Positions 22,129 through 33,416 of a stretch of DNA of 64,000 nucleotides are shown here, in pieces. The DNA is from Chalciporus piperatus (Eukaryota; Basidiomycota; Agaricomycetes; Boletales; Boletaceae): positions 62,001 through 126,000 of the forward strand of contig JBBPTG010000063.1 of assembly GCA_038093975.1 (NCBI GenBank), read 5' to 3'. How positions within the stretch are numbered: position 1 is the stretch's first letter; every line of letters begins with the position of its first letter. The notes under the pieces were generated by a model, which worked only from the letters and a program-made list of their open reading frames with translations, ran no database searches and was not told the origin of the DNA. Position numbers and translations under genes: made by a program.

Positions 22129-25100
22129 ATGTCCATGAATAACCGCCCGGCGTGGCAGACAGACGATCTCGATGAAGAATGGGTCGAGGAGGACGCCTCG
22201 CTCGGAACACAATCCCTCTCACTCACCACCCCCCTCCCCGGTTTCTTGCGGACACCGAATTCAACGACCGAGGAGACGACCCCGACCCCGATGGCAGCTG
22301 GGACATTCTTGATCAAGGAGGATATGCCAGTCGCAGCACTCCTTCCGAAGACACCAGGTCGGCAGATCAAGAAGGGTGGCATGAAAGACATCTTCAGCCC
22401 TTTGGCTCTCGAGAGGATGTTTGAGCCACCTTCACCTCCCCCTCAGAAACCTATCGCACTGGCACTCACTGCTGCCCCAGCAATTCCTTCTCGCTTGTCC
22501 CAGGCCTTCACACCGAACGATAGTCAGTCCGACACAGACACGAGCGCGTGGGGCGATTCAGCCGATCGCGGTAGTCTCAAGCCAACATCTTCCACCCGCC
22601 TCCTCGTTCCTCCCACTTCGGCACCCAGAACGCACAAATCCACTCTAGAAAGACCGTTTACTTTCTCGGTTCCACGCCCACGTCAACGGTATCCGCAAGC
22701 AGAGAGCACACCAGGACATGTCTACAGTGCGGCTAATCGACCGATGACAGATCCACGACTACGCCTATTCCAGCTTCAGTACGACACCTTCACTCGTGAA
22801 CACCTCTCCGCCATGGTAGATTCCATCGCTGTCAACACCCCCTCTGGAGGCAGTACAGAAGGAAATGGTTCAGCTTCTAGCCCCTTCCAACGCGTACTCT
22901 TCAAGGCGCAGCAAACGCCTGTCTCGGACGACACCCCCATACGTAGCATTAAGCGAATCAAACTTAGTCCCCCTAGCGACTTTTATGGAGAGGGGGCAGG
23001 AGCAGGAGCAATGGTGTCCCGCCCAAGGGGGGGCGCTAGGGTCGACTACGTTGGCGAGTCGCGTTCGCTCATGCAACAAATCAAGCAAGCTCGAGATTTT
23101 TCCACTATCTCCACCAATGTCACGACGCAATCCCCAAGCACTCACTCAACAGAGAAGTCTCAACCAAAGAAATCAGCCCGGATACCCCCCAGTCCCAGTG
23201 GTGAGTTCAGTTTTCTCGCGCACGACATTTTTGGCCAATCACAGATCTCAGGCGCTCACGATGCCTTGATGCCAATCACCAACGAGAGCAGGGCTACCAG
23301 CGGATCTTCCACAGCTGCGCAGAGTGCCCACTCCTCCCTTGCTATCCGGTTACAGGCGGAGAATCTCATGCAGCAGATCAAGAATGACATGCGAGGTTCA
23401 AAGCGACTTTTCTCGGGGGACACTGAACACTCCCGCTTCTCTTATCCAGAGGATTCACGAGCGGATTCCAGCGCATCGTCGTTTGAAAAGTCGCAGCATA
23501 GTACTTGGTCAGCCACGGGTCACGAACGGAGTCGACGGAGGTCGTCCAAATCATTGGCCGGTTCTCCTCGTCGCCCGTCGACCGCTGGGCGACATCACGC
23601 GAGCCCGCGTAGATTCGCTCGCTCCATCTCTGACGACCGGGATCGCAGCCTCGTTCTAGAGATGTCCAACATGTCTATCGAAGCCACGTGGCACACAGAG
23701 GAGCATCCTGCAACTAACCAAACAAACCCACCGCCAAACGCCAACATACCCCGCATCAGAGTCACCTCATCAGCCGTTGTCGACGCGCTCCCCCCACCAC
23801 CAGCGCAGCTACCTCGTTCAATTCCATCCTCCGGAGTCCGCTTGGGCGAAAATGGTGATCTGAACCGGTTCGTATCGTCGAGCACAGCTTCGGGGACGAC
23901 TATCACCGCAAGTAGCGCGCCGTCGTTCATCAAGCATGCAGGGCCTGCTCAGATCACGCACATCACGCCTTCTGATGTTCCAACCCTTCCAGAGCGTATT
24001 GGGAGGATGGTTTATGACAAGGATCTTATGAAATGGACGCGGGCGTCCACGCGTGTGGTATCGGATGGGGAAGATCTGAGAGACCATGTGTCTGTCACGG
24101 ATGCCGAGAGCGAGGATCCGTTCCGAGATATCGAGAGCCTTCGAGAGGATGACTCGGGGGGAGTTAGTGTGGGACCTGCAGAGGAAGACCCTGTGGTGGA
24201 GCAGCGGGGGACCGAGGCAAATGAGGACGAGGAGCACTTCAGGCAGGATATGTCTCGGATCGAAGAAGGGGACGAAGAGGAGGCCAACGACCGAGAAGAA
24301 GCCGATTTGACCTCTTTCATGTTCGATGGACCCTCTGTCGCTGTTGTTCACCTCGTTCCTTCAGACGAGGACTCGGACACGCGGGAAGATGACACCTCTG
24401 ACTGTGATTCCGAAGCAGGCGACAATCCTGCCGCTGGTCAGCCCGCGCAACCAGTATTTGACTCTGAGGACGATTCGTCGCACGGTTCTCCTGTCCTGCC
24501 TCAGAGGCCCCTCCCCGTCCCAGCCGTTGAAGCGACGCCGGTGGCACCCCGCAAGCTACCAGCGTTCGCGACACCGATGCCAACCAAGTCAGTCCTCAAG
24601 TGTACGAGTGCCACCCCCGTATCTGCATTGAAAGACCGCAATCGAGACAAACACCGTACGCCCGTACAAAGACACGGCCATCGGCGATCTGTCAGTTTCT
24701 CCGATGGCAAGCGGGATGGTCCCATCAGGGGACTTACTGCGAAGCTTCACGACAGCGACGATGATCTAGTGGCTACTGTGTCCACGATCGAGCTTGGTCA
24801 GGCTTCTGGTAGCTTCGTGCCATCAGCGAGATCCAAACGGATTGCCGAGATGATGCAAGAGCTTGAGAACACGGGTGAGTTGGTTCGGATTACTCGAGGG
24901 GTGAGGTATTGACCGTTCTTGACTAGCCGATTCAGGAGAATCACCAACTAGGTCGGCTTCTGGCAAACAAGCCGTCGAGGAAGTGCAGCTTCTAGGTAAA
25001 CGACGCCCTAGCAGTCAAATTGCGGTCGTCGATTCGAGTACCAATCCTCGGCGTATATTTTCGACGTCACGGAGGAGCAATGTTACCGATCAAGACAAGC

Positions 25101-27203
25101 GGAATGGTACATTCTTGACAGAATGCTCTTTCGGACTCGCGCACGACCGACTCGTTCAGGTGATCACCGATGTGCAACCCTTCGACCCATACTGGGAAGA
25201 TTTGAGCAGTATCGATTTGTCACGGAAATCACTGGAGAGCGTGGCCCGCATGAAGGAGTTTCTACCGAAGCTTGACACGCTAACGCTGTAAGTTTCGCTG
25301 ACATGTCGAGCGAGATTTAAGGTGTTTTGAGCTGACGTGAACATGACAGCAACTTCAACCAGCTGTCGTGGTTGAGTGGCATACCTGATTGTCTACGGAC
25401 ACTTTCTGCCGCCTCGAATCTGTACGTCTGTCGAGATAATTGAAAGTGACGTTGACAAGCTGACCCACCGAAGCTTGACAAGCGTCACTTCGTTTAATCA
25501 CCTACAAAATCTGGAGAATCTTGACATCAGTAATAATGACATCGATTCCCTGACTCGTAAGTCATTTAAGCACGACTTGTTGTTCATCTTGTAGGCGCTG
25601 AATCTTGGCTGACACGGGACAGAATTACAATGTCTGCGACACCTGAGAGAACTACGAGCTGACGATAACCGGATAACCAGTTTGGATGGACTCCAAAAGC
25701 TGGATGCTCTGACCAAACTGAGCGTGCAGGGCAACCAGATTTGTGAGGTCGACTTTAATTTGTTCCGATGGTAGGGGGGCGAATGCGCTTTCATTTTCCC
25801 CAGCGCTGATGACATGGCGTTTTTCTTTAGGCCACGGCTCGAGATGTTGAACTTGAGCCAGAATCGGTTAGTCAGGGTCGCCTCACTGGCACAGAGTCTC
25901 CCCGTGCTCTTGGTCTTGAACCTTGGTAGGCTCTTTCCGGTCGTCGTCATGTGTATATGTGTACCTGAATAATTGTTAATAGATGGGAATTTATTGGATG
26001 AACTTGATGCCGGTTGTTCTATGACGAGGCTGCGCATTTTGCGCGCAAGTAACAATCAATTGCACAACCTCAATGTGGGGCACTTCACGAACCTGCGGAC
26101 GCTCTACCTGGACAACAACTCGCTGCCGGGGCTAATCAAAGGGGAGCGCCTGGCAAAACTGGAGAACCTGTCGACGCGAAATCAAAGCACCCGCGACTTG
26201 TGAGTGGCGCCCTCGCAAACTATATTGAAGTGAGCTAACGTGACGTGACGGGATCTTTCATTATGTGTGCCTGATTCTTGATGGCGATAATGATGGCGAT
26301 TTGCAGTCATCTCTCGACTCGCCAATTCCGGGATGTGAAACGGCTTTATCTCTCAGGTATGTGGTGTGCTTCCAGAAGACCTTGGCTGAAGCTTGAGAAC
26401 GCAACATATGTCTGGTTCACTAGGCAACAAACTCAAAACAAATTTCATCGAGGAGGCGTGTTACAATCTCGTCTACCTGGAGGTGGCCGCCTGCCGGCTC
26501 ACATCTCTACCGCGCGAACTTGCGCGGCTGACTCCCAACCTTCGGGTTCTGAACCTCAACTATAATTTCTTGGACGATGTGACCGCATTGGACGGTCTCA
26601 CGAGACTAAAGAAGCTGACCATGATTGGATCTCGCTTAAGGGGCACGAAACCGCTGATCCGTGTTCTACAACGGATGCCTGATGTGGAAATGCTAGACTT
26701 GAGGTGAGCACGCCATCATCGGGCTTCGGCATTCTCCATTTGGGGTTGCTGATCGCCTGCGGCCTTTTTGATTTTCTTTTCTTTTCTGTTTTTGTTATCA
26801 CTCGTTAGTTGCCCAAACTTAACAATATTATTCCAGGATGAATCCGTGTACGCTCGGGTGGTATCTGCCCCTTCTGGTGAGGGATGTGCCTGGGGCATTG
26901 CAGCCATCCGAGAATAACGGTGGAGCTCGGAGGGGTGACAAGGGGACGAGTGATTACGGGTGGCAAGAGATGGATGCCAAGTTTCGACGGGACCTCCCGG
27001 ACGACGCATACGTCGGCCGCCTTGCGTATCGAGGGTTGGTTATGCGTGCGTGCTCACGTATCCGGATGTTAGACGGGGTGGAGGTATCGGAGAAGGAACG
27101 GACGAAGGCTAATCACCTATTGCAGGGGATCATGGGAAAGGCGAAGATTAAGGGGAGAGTAGCGACCGGGTCGGCGGGAGGGGAAGCCGGGAAGGGTAGT
27201 TGA
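22129..27203 (+). CDS. Cdc11/Nud1/centriolin-type spindle pole scaffold, LRR protein
   Basis: Spindle pole body scaffold of the septation initiation/mitotic exit network; in yeasts it recruits the network kinases. The first exon (to about 24890) encodes some 920 disordered residues, starting MSMNNRPAWQTDDLDEEWVE and containing PLPGFLRTPNSTTEET and FSPLALERMFEPPSPPP, with many S/TP sites. Ten or so short exons then encode a leucine-rich repeat array: LSSIDLSRKSLESV, LENLDISNNDIDSL, LRELRADDNRITSLDGL, LEMLNLSQNRLV, LRTLYLDNNSLPGL, LVYLEVAACRLTSLP and LRVLNLNYNFLDDV. A cap ends in MLDLRMNPC and RIRMLDGVEVSEKER. The ATG at 22129 is used because upstream in-frame codons have no other ATG. S/TP sites suggest Cdk and SIN-kinase phosphorylation. 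Confidence 0.88.
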
Positions 27204-28559
27204 GTTTGATGTGACAGATTATGCCTGCCCACATGACTCGATGATTAATTGGCGATGCGGCCATCGATCGATTCGATTTGGAATAGATCTATCTATCTAA
27301 TGGTTGAGACGATGAAATACGTTTTTTTTTTCCCTTCGTGATGAAAGAGCGTGGGACTGGGATCTCCGGGAGGCCGTGGAGTGTGGGGAGTGATGACGGA
27401 GGGGGTTACGAGAGGAAGAGGATGACGAGGAGAAAGTGCTGGGAAAGGTTAGCGAGTAAATATTTGAATTATGGTATTCGGTCTGCTGTGGGAGAAGTCT
27501 GAGAGGGGAATCGGAGGACGTGGGGCTGTGTGATATTGAACCCAAATCGAGCTGCCGAGGCAAAGGAATCTAAGCTCCGCGCGCGCGTGAACATATTATC
27601 GTTTTCTTTTTTTTTTTCTTGCTGTGCCTGAAGGACGAAATTGCGCAAGAGACGAATCTGAAACGGTTCATCCTCGAGGCGCTGGTGAAATATGACTATT
27701 TGTGGGGCCCGTTTCGTTATGGGTGCCCGCGCCGTGCCTTGTGATGATGATCATACCGGTTGCGATGCTCGACTTGACGAGCTGTATGAGAGTAGTACGT
27801 CCAATGCATTACCTGCCAGGCATGCCCTTGACGGACCCTTGCTAGCTGCCATGTCCAACTGACAGCGAGCGGACGGGTCCGAGCACTTTGTTGACTGCAG
27901 ACCGTTGATTGATTGACTGGATTCGACTTCTATTTTGACTGGACATTGGCACGGACGGTATTCGCTACCGAGAAGGCCTCGCGGGATTGTCTCGCACATG
28001 TTGAGATGACAAAAACGACGGAACGTTGCCGGCAAACGTTAAGCTTCCCAGGACTAATTACTTACTTAGTGCCTTGCACAGCGATCTTATTTCATACGTC
28101 CGAAAAGTATGTATCTTCCATCCTTCCCCGCCTGGTGTCCCTCCTCTTAAAACCCCGTCCAAGTTCTCCCCAGACCACCTCCGTCCCTTCCCGTCCTCCT
28201 GCTCATACCAACACAGATGATAGAGCATAGCCAGAAAATTCTTGCCCTTTCCTCGTATTCTGTTGCTCAGCTTGCCCTCGACGTGTAAGTCATGATCGTC
28301 TATTTCTGACATATTGCATAAGCACCTGTCATCTGTCGCGATCCAACCTGGATCGCCCTGTCATACTCTTCGTTTATCACCTATATATCTTACTGATCGT
28401 TTATATCCTCCCCAACAGAACAGATCCAAAAAACAATATCCAGCTCGACCACTGTTCCTCTCCCGCCATCCTGTCAGTCGCGGCCCTATTTCTCATCCTT
28501 CCCGAAGCTAACGTTTTTCGTCCTTCAGTCTCAACCCCACCAACTCTCCTAGACGACGA
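27204..28559. other. Intergenic region and probable 5' leader of the homeodomain gene
   Basis: No protein gene supported. It contains T-rich tracts (27320-27332 and 27606-27620) and, at 28100-28550, a pyrimidine-rich stretch typical of fungal promoters and 5' leaders before the homeodomain ATG at 28560. Confidence 0.45.
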
Positions 28560-30307
28560 ATGTCCTCATCAACTGCGTCCGCCCCGGACACGGACACCAG
28601 CAGCGTCCCTTCTCGTCTTGAGAAGAAACTCTCGTCACCCTCCGCGTCTCCGCACTCAGATCATACTTGGAACTTCGAACCGTCCCAGACAGACGAGAAA
28701 CAGCAGCAGCAGCAACAGTCTCCAGATCCCGCTCTCGACAATCCATCCAAGGTCCAGCTACCCTCCATCTTTACCACTTTCGAGGACCCATTCCGAAGCG
28801 ACGTCCGTCGTACATCCCTTCCGAGCGTATCCGCCGATTCCTCGTCAAATACCCGCTTCAGGCATTCTCCATATCCCGCGCCAGCGACACGCAGGTCACA
28901 CGGAGCGTCACACGGAACGTCACACGGAGCTAACGTCCCCACATACCATTTCTCTTCCCCTGCTGATACCCAAGACCAGCCTGCCCCGAGTTCAAATTCA
29001 CAAATCTCCTCTGCCCAGTTCCCCCCTGATCTGCGTACGCAAGGTACCTACCTCGACTCGGACCAGTGGTCAAACGCATCCTCGACCATCAACCGTCCGA
29101 GCTCCACGCCCGGTCACCCTTCCATTGGCGCGCCCAAGTACGAGGAAAACATGCGCCACTCCTTCAGCGCGCCGCTCGGTCAACAACAAATGTTCCCGAA
29201 CGCTGGGCGCATCGGTGCCCAGCATGATCGAAGGCCCTTCCCTGCTTCTTCCGGTCAGAAGTCGGATGAATGGACCTTTCCTAATCAGGAGTTCGTCTTG
29301 CCTGCAGGCAACCCTTCCTATAATTCATCATCGAGCCCCCTGTCGCCGTCTCAGCCCGCGCCACCGTCGGCAGCACCACAGCCCTCATCACCTTCGTCTC
29401 GCGCCCAGCAGACTGTTCCATCTTCGACTCTCGTTGATCGCCCAACTAAAAAGCGTGGAAAACTCCCCAAGGAGACAACGGATTATCTCAAGGCTTGGTT
29501 GCATCGTCACTCGGACCACCCATACCCCAGCGAAGAAGAGAAAAAACAACTATGCCATGCCACTGGTTTGAGCATGAGCCAGGTTTCCAATTGGATGATC
29601 AACGTAAGTTCGTTTCACTTTATCTTCCATATTTGACTCACTGCGTTCCTTAGGCCCGCCGCAGGATCTTGGCGCCCGCTCATAGAGCAGCATCAGGGCC
29701 CACCACCTCTGCGCCCTATCCTCCTGCAAACCGTACCGCCCAGGCGACGACCCCATTACTCGATCCCGTGTCTCGTCGCACTTCAATCCCAGCGGAATCC
29801 CTGCAGTTATACCACCCGATGTCCCTTCAGTCGCTTCCCTCGTCCAACAATGCTCACTCCGCGAGCAACGACTATGCCGGCCCAAACCGGCATTTGCTTG
29901 GAATTCATCAGCGGTCATCACACCACTACAACGGTTCTGGCGGAAACGGATCAAGCAACCTGGATTTCGCCCACACTAGGCACACTCTTCCATACGTGCA
30001 AGGGCCAGGTCATCATTCTGGGAATGGTAGCCAAGCTGGCCACTACATTCCGTCTGGAGTTCCGATCTCCGCACCAGCGTCCCTGTCCCCTAGCCCATTT
30101 GGGTCGCACAACCTCAATGGACATCACCAATCTATATACTCGTCACAGCACCACCAGTCATCGTTGTCACCTAGTTTCATCCCGAGTCCGACGCAGGGAT
30201 CGGAACGGTTACCATCCCACTCGGACGGTCATTCGCACTACTATGGCGAGAGCCAACCGCACCATTCCTCGACCAATCACGGGGCTGCTTTTACAGGTCC
30301 CCATTAA
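28560..30307 (+). CDS. TALE-class homeodomain transcription factor
   Basis: Nuclear DNA-binding protein. The first ~290 residues are low-complexity (Q run EKQQQQQQ, an SHGASHGTSHGA repeat, many S and P). The homeodomain follows: KKRGKLPKETTDYLKAWLHR, HSDHPYPSEEEKKQL (the three-residue TALE loop HPYP), then GLSMSQVSNWMINARRRI. The recognition helix W, N and R residues are conserved. A single intron (about 29604-29653) splits it between WMIN and ARRR, a usual place for homeobox introns. The C-terminal ~210 residues are rich in H, S, N and G. ATG 28560 is the first in-frame methionine, and TAA lies at 30305-30307. It is not next to a second homeodomain or pheromone gene, so it is probably a developmental regulator rather than a mating-type HD1/HD2 pair. 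Confidence 0.92.
28896..28931 (+). repeat. 12-bp tandem repeat in coding sequence, three units
   Basis: tcacacggagcg, tcacacggaacg and tcacacggagct encode SHGA, SHGT and SHGA inside the disordered N-terminal region of the homeodomain factor. In-frame units change length without breaking the frame. Confidence 0.8.
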
Positions 30308-32549
30308 TAATACGGCACAACAAGATCTTGTATCGAATGAATAGGGGGAATCTCATATATTTGATGGCAAAAAAATGACCTGCGTGTAACAATATTTTAC
30401 CTACTTACCTAAAGCCACCTAGTTGCTTGCACCTTGCGCTTTCGCGTCTTCTTGCACCCGCCATGCTGCACCAGCATGAAAGATACTGTTTTCGTTCTAG
30501 CTCTAATCAATCGCCAATGACACGGATGCAGTCATTTTGACCGCGTACCTCGGGTTTCTCCCACCCTACTATGAAGCACGCATGCTCAGATGGAAGTCTA
30601 AGATGTGTACCTAATTCATCTCTCAGCATCTGCACCCGAGCTCAACTGGTATCCAAACACGCACGACTTCCATCCCCTGCCCCTTCCCTCGCGTCCCCCT
30701 TGCCTAGTATGGTCTCCTCCGTTCCCTCCCTGTTTTTCCCGTCTTTCACGGTACCAAAGTTGCGTGATAAAACGCGCCCCGGCGGGAACCAAGCCCAAAC
30801 TCCGTTTTGAAACCGGCCGTTTCAGTTGATTTTCTATCGTAGTTCTCACTGCGAAACGATTAAACCATCCAAACGGACTTGAATTCTTCAATCAATAGTT
30901 TCAACCCTCGGAATGGACCGGGAAACCATCAGCGACGACCGATGATTGGGACTGATCAATCAACTCATCAGGTCATCTAACGACGAATACCTCTCGAATT
31001 GAGAGATGATGATCACGGGCGGCAATATAATGTGGGTGAAACGTTCACTACAGACTCTGAGACTCGGGAGTAAGTAACCTATTTGGGTTGTAGTGTGGTG
31101 ATTCTTTTTTGCACGGGTGTTTTGATGCAGTTGACGAGGCGAGCATGCCCAAGGTTTCGTTTAATTCCCTCGACCAGGCCGGCCCGTTCTTTAGAAGCGT
31201 TTCGATTTCATTACAGGCACACCAGCCAGGAAGGAGGTCGTCGTCACGTAATGGGTAATGTGAGTCGCGTTCGTACGAGATTACCCAAGGATTGCCAGCG
31301 AATGATAGCGTTTCGGTCGGAAGAAACGGGCGGAAGGCGATGTTGTGGGGCTCTAAAGCTTGGAATGGAAGGGCGGCGCGGTCGCCCGTGCCTATCCGTT
31401 CCAATCGAACAATTGGAATAGAGTCCTTTTTCGACTCGATTGGAGAACATGCACATGGTGATTGGCAGAGAAGCGAACCCCTCCCGTTCGTCCACGTCGA
31501 GAGGTGGTAAGAGCTTCGAAATATCAATGCAAGGTTACATACAGCCTAGGTTCAAGATGGTCACTTGCATGCTACTGCGTTCGTGCCTGGTATTCGGGCC
31601 GGTCTAGCCCTCAGTGAATCTGATGCTGGTACAATCTACGGAGATCTCTTTACCTTGAAATGTTAAAACACGCGCAGAAAAACACGATGTTCTTGTAATA
31701 CGTACATTTCATATTGGGAGAATTTAGCCAGGAAGAACCTAGAGCCTCAATCGAGCTACGCAAGGCGGAGAAGAAGAGCGCAGCAGGGACGATGATTCGA
31801 GGACGATGGTGATCGCCCCCGTATCAAGATTCACAATCAAATTCGAAACCGGCGTCAGTGGTCGGTTCAAGTGGGTTCCCGAATTCCAAACATGTGTGAC
31901 CTTTTGTTTCTTTTGTTTTTTTTTTTTTGCGTTTTTTTTTGGCGATTGGATCTCGGTGAATCATTCCTGCTGTTGTCCACCACTCGCCTAGCACACAGAT
32001 TTCACACCTCATCGTTGTGGGCATGCATAGGACGCAAGGCTGGTGGCGAAGGGTCCAGGGATATGGATGAGGCTGGGCTTAGAAACTGACCGCCGGCTTG
32101 GATCGAGTGGTGGCGTTGGTGGCGATACGCGTATAGGAAATGCACAGTCAAGTTCCATTCGTTCTCGCCCAATATGATGTGACCCTCTTCTAGCGAGACA
32201 AAAGAAGGTTGGAAAACAGAAAAGGCGCCCAGTAAAGTTTAAACAATGGACTGTGACCTATTAAATTCTGAGCTAAACCAGAAATGGGGTGCACAAGTCC
32301 ACGATCAATGTATCTGCGCGGCGTGGGCGGACTAACCCATCAAGGTGAGAAAAACTAACCAAGGCCATGAGATGAGCAAGAAAAAGGAAAATCAAGCAGA
32401 TGAAAAGGGATAAACGCAGAAAAAAACGGGGCCAAGGATGGCCAAGATAATGGTGACCAACCACGGTCGAAGAGCCCGCCAGTGAGCAAGAACGAACGAA
32501 GCTACAATGTATGTAACTCTTGGTCGGGACCGCGTACCTCAGGCTTCCG
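30308..32549. other. Gene-poor region downstream of the homeodomain gene
   Basis: About 2.2 kb with no supported gene. Frames at 31048-31527 (minus, 159 codons) and 31083-31421 (plus) overlap on opposite strands and neither has a recognisable motif. T-rich runs occur at 31912-31940. No terminal repeats, transposase signature or tRNA were seen. Confidence 0.4.
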
Positions 32550-32940
32550 TGCGAGCCATCGTTCGGGGACCATCGAGTTCAAGTTGGACCTTCTAGGTCG
32601 TAGGGAAGATACACAGACCCTGGATCTTTAAGCGCGGGAGTTCCTTCACGGCCTTCACGAACAGCTGGACCACCGGGCGGCGGTCGATTTCTTTCATTTT
32701 CTTGCGATCTTCCTTACTCGCCTCCTAATAGCGGCCACCGGAGTGGAGTCCTTGGTTGCGATGACTACCGGGATACCGTCCGACCACCAGACTACATTGG
32801 ATATACATACCTCGTGACTTCCGCCCATCTTTTCTTGAGTGTGCCTCGCGGCTCATCGAGACTCCTATCTTGTACTCGCTCTGTGTGTGGGTTATTCCAA
32901 ATATCTTGTGGTATCCAGGGGCCCCTCATTGGAACCGAAC
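32550..32940 (-). CDS. Candidate unrecognised small gene or gene fragment
   Basis: Not recognised. On the minus strand an ATG near 32935 opens MRGPWIPQDIWNNPHTERVQ and continues DRSLDEPRGTLKKRWAEVTR. A candidate intron with GT/AG ends (gtatgtatatcc...gctattag, about 85 nt) leads in frame to EASKEDRKKMKEIDRRPVVQ and LFVKAVKELPRLKIQ, after which the frame stops or another intron begins. The charged, helix-like composition is consistent across the join, which argues for real coding sequence. I could not find a convincing last exon, so this could be a truncated gene. Confidence 0.35.
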
Positions 32941-33416
32941 GAAGATCAAGTGAAAGTTAGGCACACGAACATTTCCGCCTCCAAGCGGGGACAAAACGAT
33001 CATCATGATGATCGGGATACCCGCCTTGGTATGCACGTACATTCCGTTGACCTTGCGCTCTGAACGCGGGCAGTACCTCTCCCGCATCATCGCTGGATGT
33101 GTATAACAAGTACCGATTAACAAGAGATGAAATCATCGACGTATTTATGAACATGTAACGCCAGGACCCTGCTCAGGGGAAAGTGTATGAATCAAGAACC
33201 ACAAAGCCTATAGACACCTCCAAGATCCAAATCATCGAGGCTATCTTTCCCACAGGCACAGGACTGAACTAGACTACTCATTCCACGATTCCAGCGGACG
33301 GCGTCGCTTTCATCAGCAGAAAGCCACTGAGAGGCCGCCGCGTGCGTTAGATGACTCATAACGAAATAACGAGATGCGCTCGCACAATGCGGGCGGTAAA
33401 GCGATGGTCTCTAACG
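32941..33416. other. Intergenic region
   Basis: No supported gene. It lies between the candidate fragment and the 3' end of the P450 gene. Confidence 0.4.

Noticed and set aside
23818..24351. 177-codon frame antisense to the disordered scaffold exon
   Set aside because: Shadow of a real gene; composition mirrors the sense codons.
25498..26055. 185-codon frame antisense to the LRR exons
   Set aside because: Shadow of the Cdc11/Nud1 leucine-rich repeats.
28618..29571. 317-codon plus-strand frame overlapping the homeodomain gene
   Set aside because: Shift of the homeodomain coding frame; rich in R, H and P as expected for an out-of-frame reading.
28560..30307. Mating-type homeodomain locus
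   Set aside because: Only one TALE factor is present, with no divergent HD partner or flanking mating-locus genes, so a developmental regulator is more likely.
31048..31527. Minus-strand 159-codon open frame
   Set aside because: An overlapping plus-strand frame is equally open and no family features are visible; probably chance.
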